From the NCBI RefSeq assembly GCF_016086655.4, contig NC_052136.2, positions 17,422,001 to 17,486,000 on the forward strand: a DNA stretch of 64,000 nt, in the 5' to 3' direction. Below, piece after piece: positions 57,925 to 64,000 of this stretch. Source of the stretch: Lepeophtheirus salmonis. Its lineage: Eukaryota; Arthropoda; Copepoda; Siphonostomatoida; Caligidae. The notes under the pieces were generated by a model, which had not been told where the DNA came from, did not search any database, and was given only the letters and a program-made list of their open reading frames with translations. The translations under genes were made by a program, and so were the position numbers. Positions within the stretch are counted from its first letter, which is position 1, and every line of letters starts with the position of its first letter.

Positions 57925-58453
57925 AGTTTTTCATCACATTTTTGATCATATTATTGAAGTATATACACTATAAGTGTCTGTACGAGAAAAGTGATTGAAG
58001 AGAAAATACAGATTAGTAACTATTTCTTCTCTGTACCTCTGATAATTAGACAAAAAAATAAGGAGTTGAGTATTGGGTAATTATAAGGTAAAAATAAATC
58101 ATGTTATTGCTGTACAAAGATTATATATTTTTTATCTCATTAGGTGAAGTATATTAGATGTTTATCGGAAGTGAACTGAAGGATATTATAGAAAAATCTG
58201 CTTGTTATTATGGATATATATTTTAAACGTTTATCTTAATTTACTTAATTGATTTAAATACTATGATATAAATTAAACTTTAATATATAATTCAAAAATT
58301 GCTATTTTATTTATATCAGGGTGGTAGAAGTGGTTGTTAAAAAATATCATGGGTTTATATTGAATACATAAAAATCAGTATAATTCATTCTTAGCTACTT
58401 CATGGATTCATACTCATTCAAATAAAAATTAGACAAATAAAAATTTGAAGTAT
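57925..58453. other. Non-coding stretch
   Basis: A/T-rich with no recognisable feature. Confidence 0.6.
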
Positions 58454-58703
58454 CTAATTCATTAGTTTCCTATATCTATACTTTTCTATGTTACAGCATA
58501 GAAAAGTATCTAGTGAGTCTTGGGAAAAAAGTTCTTGGTATAGAAAGAAAGAGAGAGAGAAAAAAAAAGGAAGAATAATTAGAAAGAGAAAGTGGTGATG
58601 GTAGATGTTAATAAACGTGCCCGACATATTATACACCAGGATCAAAACGAAGACCAATGGGAACACGATGAACATAATAAATTTTTGCCCCAATTTAAAT
58701 GGA
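58454..58703 (-). CDS. Possible exon with a transmembrane helix
   Basis: On the minus strand a strong acceptor-like TTTTGTATTACTTGTAG precedes 58703. The frame after it reads PFKLGQKFIMFIVFPLVFVL, then ILVYNMSGTFINIYHHHF. The pattern FP-x2-F-x6-Y (FPLVFVLILVY) loosely recalls TM4 at the end of Cys-loop receptor channels (FP-x2-F-x-x-F/N-x2-YW). The frame then runs through a pyrimidine-rich hydrophobic stretch to a stop at 58454, so a true exon would probably end earlier. No donor was chosen. The evidence is thin, and the local GC rise is the main reason for the call. Confidence 0.17.
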
Positions 58704-58972
58704 CTACAAGTAATACAAAACAAAGTTTTTATCTAGTGTTAATGTAAATCCCCTTTTCCAAAGAAAACCATTTTAAACTTTTTTCTGCCTTTTATCATGA
58801 TATTTTTGAATAAAGTCGTTAAATAACCAGCACAAAAATCAACTAATCTTGAAACATCTTTTTAAAATAATATACAGATTAATTTCAATAATGACTCATA
58901 TGCACCCACAATAAAGTAGTCTTAAATGAACCTACTTATTGTATACCTAGCTTTAGGTATTCTTTTATAGAT

Positions 58973-59030
58973 TTGCACTTCGTTCCGTTCACAAGCTTGC
59001 AAAGATTGCAAACTTGTGAACAGAGTGCAA
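58973..59030. repeat. Interrupted palindrome (hairpin), possibly hAT end-derived
   Basis: The arms are TTGCACT...GTTCACAAG-C-TTGCA and TGCAA-A-CTTGTGAAC...AGTGCAA, about 24 paired bases per side around a 5-nt loop, with a small asymmetric bulge (TCGTTCC against AG). GTTCACAAGCTTGC-like words recall hAT terminal repeats, so two facing element ends are possible. Confidence 0.75.
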
Positions 59031-60098
59031 AATTGAACGGTGCTCCATAGAACGTGCTTTCAATGAATGGAATGGATATATATATATATAATATATTTTT
59101 TTAACGAGTAACACTGAACGCTAAAAATGAGATTTTAGCTGTTTGTTCCCATATTATTTCGGAAGGATTGTAGTTGTCCACGGAATAAGTATCCTAGAAA
59201 CACGACTATGCAAATTAGGGGACAATTTTTGAAATTGGGGAGGGACCTAAAGCCTCCTCCACTGCAGACGCCCCTGATATTAATATTCATGTAAATGTGA
59301 ATTAACCACCTTAAAAAGTAGATAATTATTATTTATGCCCCTTTTACGTAGTAACAATTTAATTTCTCTTGTATTCAATGAAAAAGATTATCATGCTCTT
59401 AATTATTTCAAGAGTACTTTAAAGGAAAAAATAAATAAAAAAGAGGTACATAACATTTTTCGTATGAAAGTACTTCACATTGAGTGGATATTTGAGTTGG
59501 ATATTATGTTTAACTTCCTTCACCAAAATATAGATGTTACTTGGTACTATTCAATCCAAATAATACTATCAAGAAAAGTTATAATTTATTGTAAGATAGA
59601 AATAGTATTAATGTTCATGGAAGTATAGAGAAGCACAATTAAGATTGTATGATGGTGGTAATAGAATATGTGAAGTATGTATTAATGTATTTTTGCTGGA
59701 TAAAGAGTTCAAAGTAAATATTGATTACAACATATATGTATGTTAAGATTTAAATATCTTTATTTTAACCTAGTAAAAATGATCATTCCTTCATACGAAA
59801 ATAAAAAGGAAAAAACAAGAAAAATACTACAAGGTACTATGATGAATAATTAATATCATCCAAACAAGTCCAACTTCTACATATATATTATAATCTATAT
59901 ATTCTGTATTATTAGACGAAATATATTGTTGTTTAATTAGAGAACATCAAAACCATTATTAAAAGAAGTGTACTCACTACATCTTAGTGACCCTAAAGGA
60001 TGACTATATAAATTTTGGCACAAAATCTAAAGAATAGAAATGAGGAAATAAGGAATATATTATTTAAAAAGTTTTTGTTAATATGTACATGTTGACAT
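59031..60098. other. Non-coding stretch
   Basis: No gene is supported. The frame at 59335-59628 shows no domain. A (TA)n tract lies near 59076-59090. A GC-raised phrase near 59225-59275 (GCCTCCTCCACTGCAGACGC, then CCCT) looks like an old element edge. Confidence 0.45.
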
Positions 60099-61080
60099 TT
60101 AAATGTTTACAAAACATTCATTACATTTGATGATCAATAATTCCCTCAATTTCTTAGTACTAATTTTGGACCTCCTTTTTGTATTGATCATATTCATCAT
60201 ACTAAATACTCTCTCATCATCATAATTGACAATTGGAGTATTTTTGCATATAAGGTTTTCACTTGTTGAGAGTTCCTTTAGTTTTCTGTAGTCAGGGTTC
60301 TTTTGAAGCACTTCTTTTAACTTGGTCTTGAATGCCTCTTCTTTCAAATCTTGCCAAAGGTATTTGACGAAAATTTTCCTGCAAAAATACGACTTCTTCT
60401 CTTAAGGAATAATTACTAATTACTTCTTGTGCTCATCTGGTTGATGGCAAATCTTTATCAAAGCTGTTAAAGTTTTCTCTGAAGACGTCAAATTGATAGT
60501 AGTAATACTCCACTGCTTTTAACCAAGTTCCCTATTTTATCATAATTGGTGATCGAGGCAGGTGAATTTTGTATTAACCAGGAAATACTCGCTTTCTTCT
60601 TCCAGAATTCAAAAACATCTTTTTCACATTGGAAATAAGTTTGTTTGTTAGAGGAAACTTTTGTTGAACCATATCTGAAACCCTATGTAATCCATGAGCA
60701 ATACATGTAAAGTGAATCAATTTCGGGAGATTTGTTCGAAGATCTTCTCCTGCATTGAGACAATACGAGGTGGCATCAATGATAAACACTTTAAGAATGC
60801 ACGGGACAAAATTTTCTCCCAATAACTTATAAACTAAGCTCATGACGATGTTCTTTACATTGTTTGCGTTTGCAATCTCAATATCAATCAAGTCAATAAG
60901 GTAAGGTCTTCCACATAAATGGTCTTCCAAATAGCGAATCAATATTGCCTTCATTGACCTCCCTTGATCTTTTGTACCATCTAGGGCAACGAAAATGTTC
61001 TTATCTTCCCCCTCTTCTTTTATTCTATTCAAAAGTCATTGACATGTTTCATAACTTTCAAGGATAAAATGTTCGATCTT
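60099..61080 (-). pseudogene. hAT-like transposase relic (CGGBP1-like lineage)
   Basis: The minus strand gives KIEHFILESYETCQ, a stop, then NRIKEEGEDKNIFVALDGTK, RSMKAILIRYLEDHLCGRPY, LLGENFVPCILKVFIIDATS, LPKLIHFTCIAHGLHRVSDM and KLISNVKKMFLNSGRRKRVF. After frame changes it gives WLKAVEYYYYQFDVFRENFN and SNYSLREEVVFLQENF. The end is AFKTKLKEVLQKNPDYRKLK, NYDDERVFSMMN and KLRELLIIKCNECF, stopping at 60099. This is the hAT order: an 'x-S-x-DETTD' block (here ALDGTKD), a 'SD-A-YC--AG' block (here ID for SD), 'CLAH' (here CIAH), and a C-terminal dimerisation region with 'ER-FS' and 'IKCN'. I recall similar hAT-derived genes annotated as CGGBP1-like. Two or more frameshifts and stops indicate decay. 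The N-terminal zinc finger was not found. Confidence 0.8.
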
Positions 61081-62947
61081 AATTTTACTTTTTGTAATTG
61101 ACTTGTAGAAAAATGTTAAGGGTAGTTTCTTTATCACTTTTAGATTGAAACACTTACTCTACTCAAGTTTTTTTAATACAAAAACATTTTTATTTATGTT
61201 CAAAAATGTTGCCTTGATTGATATTAATTGTAACACATAACTTCACATAGATTTTATGATGCTGTTGAAATAAAAATGGAATAATATTGTATAAAGTCAA
61301 GTAGGCCTTGCCATTTGATTTTTAACCATAAAAAATACACTTGGCTTACTCCAGATATTAGTAGAACTCATTGTCTCAACTTTTTCAGAAATAAAATAAT
61401 TTAGCCATATTTATTATTAACGATGTAATACAATTCTGTTTTGGCAAAAAATAATGTAGGATTTTTTTTTTCATTACAGATGGAAGCGCAATCTATATGA
61501 TTATTTTCTTTGGCAGAACTTAATTTTCTGTCTTTACAAAAGCAAACAAGCTACTGACTTCAGCTTTATTACCTAGTGTTTTCGAAATGGGAAAATTAAT
61601 TATTAATAAGAAACTCTAATTAGTATATACTTGTATCCTATTTCGTAATAATATTGTTTATATTTGAGCTAACAACCCATGAAGTGTCAAGAGTTTGTGT
61701 ACAACTGGTATTATATTTTCTTAATATCATTAATAAGGCAGAAAAATAAAATTAATTTCCTTATTAAGAGTGTCTCAAAATATTATCTGTTTGACGACAT
61801 TTTTTAGACAATATGGTAATATTGTCATAAGACACATAATTGTTTTCATTGATAGAATCCTTAAACCCAAGAGCTTTATCTAAGAATTTTTACTTAAATC
61901 AAACTGTTACTTTGGATTTAAGGCCTTTGTAGGTGTTTTGGGGATTGTCGTATTGGTTGGAGTGCACAATTTTCTTTTAAGTAATTTCACGTCAAAACAA
62001 CCTTTTACAGACTCTAGTTTTGTTTTGTTTTTCAATTTTTCTTTGATTTACAGAAAATGTCAAGAAAAAATCAATTAATATATACATTTGGAACTGTCGT
62101 AGTTCTTGAAATCAGTTTCGGTCTCGGTTGAGTCAAAGTTACTTATTTAATATACTGAGCCTTAATGGTCCGTGAAACATTTGTAATGAATTTTGAGGCC
62201 ATTTAAAGAGTGAGAATCAGTTGAGCTTTCGTTTCCTTCTTGCCTCCCAATACATTTTTTTATTATTATTTAATGCGAAATGTTTGCATATCTGTTTAAA
62301 GTTACGTCTATTTACAATCAGCTATAAGTTAGCTGATTGAATGGATCATGCAACAGCAGGAGTCATTTCTTACTAGTCCCAGTCAAGTGATGAGTCTTTA
62401 AGGTCGAGTACAAGTCGATATTTTCAGTGTTAGTTTGAATATTGAATACAACTTAACGCACAAAGAAAAATAGTGCTAGTTTAATGTAAGCAAATACAAA
62501 GGTACTGAAAATCCTTATGGAATACCTAGATTTTTACAATTTATTTTATTTATGGATTGAAAACATAGAGATGAGAAAAGTAAAATAATTGAAAAAATTA
62601 TCTGACTCCCATAAATATAAACGTAAATGTGTTGTCTACATACACTATGTAAATAAGAATTTACTAACAAATTTTTATATATATTAGGGTTTGGTAGATA
62701 TATATCTAGAATGGGCACTACAAAACCTACGTTTAATATCAAATTGAGTTATGTATCTCAATTGGTTCAAAAGTTATGCATTTTTAAGATTTGTGTTACC
62801 TCAATTTTGACTTAGAGCTCTGAAAATTTAACTACCTCTTACTGTGACCATATAAAATCTTCGTACCAAGTATGATTCTAATCGATTTGTAACTTTTGTC
62901 CTTATTATGATGAAAAATTAAAAAAACTAACTGGGGCATAAGAATAT
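61081..62947. other. Non-coding stretch
   Basis: No gene is recognisable. Fragments such as AATCAGTTTCGGTCTCGGTT (62110) and TAGTCCCAGTCAAGTG (62373) have the style of the dispersed GACT-rich repeats. The minus-strand frame at 62515-62742 is A/T-driven. Confidence 0.5.
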
Positions 62948-62972
62948 CCTCCGTTCAACTTCGTTGTGGAGG
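62948..62972. repeat. Small hairpin
   Basis: CCTCC...CAAC-TTC-GTTG-T-GGAGG pairs 9 bases per arm around TTC. It lies at the end of a stretch with word structure typical of old interspersed repeats. Confidence 0.5.
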
Positions 62973-64000
62973 TAATAATGCTAGACGTTCGTGAGATAGA
63001 TATTGGATAGACAGTAAAAATTCATGTACTTTTTTTTCAATACAATTTTTATATCCCCATGCACGGAAGTAGTAAAAAATTGGCTTTAATCTTAAGGAAA
63101 GAAGAACTTGATTTACATAAAGATTTTTTGCATAGAGATGCAAAATTAATAATTTCAGCAATGTTGACGTAAATGAAAACACTCCCTTGTTGGAATGTGA
63201 TAAATATAGTTATTGAACAACATAAGTAGTCTTTTTTTTTTTTAAATATTAATTTAGATAAAGATATATATGCTGTTCATTTACTATTGTCTGAGGTAAA
63301 ATGTTTTGCCTTGTTACACATTTTGCGAAACACTGATTTAAACTTTAATTAAAATTTCAACCCATAAATTCCAATTGGTAGTGATTTTTAAGAAAACAAA
63401 TATGATTTCTTATAAATAAGCAAACAATTCTATTTTCAGGTAGAAATCTAATATGGCTTCCGGTCCATTATTGAACCATTGACTGTGATATTAAATAATT
63501 AAATTTCACAGACTCTATTTTTTACTACACAAATACAATTTCCCGAGGAATGTTAAATCCTAATCTACACAAATTAAAAAATATATATGTATCTCTAATC
63601 GTAATAAAGAAATCTTTGAATGATGTCAACCCCATCCCACTGATTTTTTTTCCTCCTGGAATTTAATGTTTTTCATACAAAATAGTACAAGTATTTTGCG
63701 TACAGAGGTTACTATTCATATTTACTCATTTAGATCTTCATATAGGAGATGGTTTTTCCATATTCAATTACATAAATTATTCAGCAAATTTTGATTTTTA
63801 CATATGTAACGAAAACATTGTTTTGCAGAATTCCTGGTTGATTTTGAAATTTTGATACAAATTTTAAATCTGATTTCATTTTTTTAAATCCAGTTGGTAG
63901 TCTATGCTTATTACATTATAAGACAGTTGGCATACCTAAATCCATAAAATCTACATATATTTTTTAATGACTCAATGACTCTCAGCAAGGCTTTATATTT
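62973..64000. other. Non-coding stretch to window end
   Basis: No gene is supported. The minus-strand frame at 62955-63182 and the words near 63315 (GCGAAACACTG, hAT-end-like) remain uncalled. Confidence 0.5.

Noticed and set aside
63306..63330. hAT-end-like GCGAAACACTG
   Set aside because: Single short match without a partner end or coding remains nearby.

Overview
The window looks like non-coding and repeat-filled DNA from an arthropod nuclear genome. My best inference is a caligid copepod (salmon-louse-like), but this rests on recollection of repeat style and not on a search. By eye it is roughly 70% A+T, with long homopolymer runs, (TA)n and (GT)n tracts, eukaryotic splice-like signals, no operons or Shine-Dalgarno sites, and no tRNA or rRNA gene that I can support. 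I found no complete protein-coding host gene in 64 kb.

Almost everything recognisable is transposable-element debris. Cut-and-paste transposons dominate. There are irritans-type mariner relics (about 13.98-14.53, 30.54-31.36 and 46.56-46.80 kb), other Tc1/mariner fragments (12.7, 30.2, 36.5-37.3 and 47.2-47.6 kb), and two internally deleted copies of one D-37-D mariner family (34.2-35.1 and 49.4-51.5 kb). There are three unrelated hAT-type relics (17.2-17.8, 56.5-57.0 and 60.1-61.1 kb) and one Merlin (IS1016-like) relic (57.4-57.9 kb). All carry stops, frameshifts or deletions, so none should be active.

The clearest architecture is at 49.37-51.53 kb. A compact 1,231-bp LTR retrotransposon sits inside the second D-37-D mariner copy, flanked by a 5-bp CCTAA duplication. 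It has 255-bp LTRs, an 18-nt primer-binding site that appears to match tRNA-Ser(GCU), a polypurine tract, and one GC-rich open frame carrying a 60-bp in-frame tandem repeat. It encodes no recognisable protease, reverse transcriptase or integrase, so it looks non-autonomous.

The best host-gene candidate is a pair of phase-compatible minus-strand exons (44531-44440 and 43972-43797). Together they would encode the end of an acidic loop, a transmembrane helix with the class A GPCR TM5 spacing (F-x2-P-x7-Y), and a basic third intracellular loop. Weaker exon candidates lie at 25.55-25.76 and 58.45-58.70 kb on the minus strand. A decayed open frame at 48.92-49.23 kb is unidentified.

The rest holds dispersed short repeats present in several copies, a five-unit ~105-bp tandem array at 23.2-23.7 kb, a MITE with an internal duplication at 45.34-45.64 kb, several palindromes, and long AT-rich stretches in which I see nothing specific.
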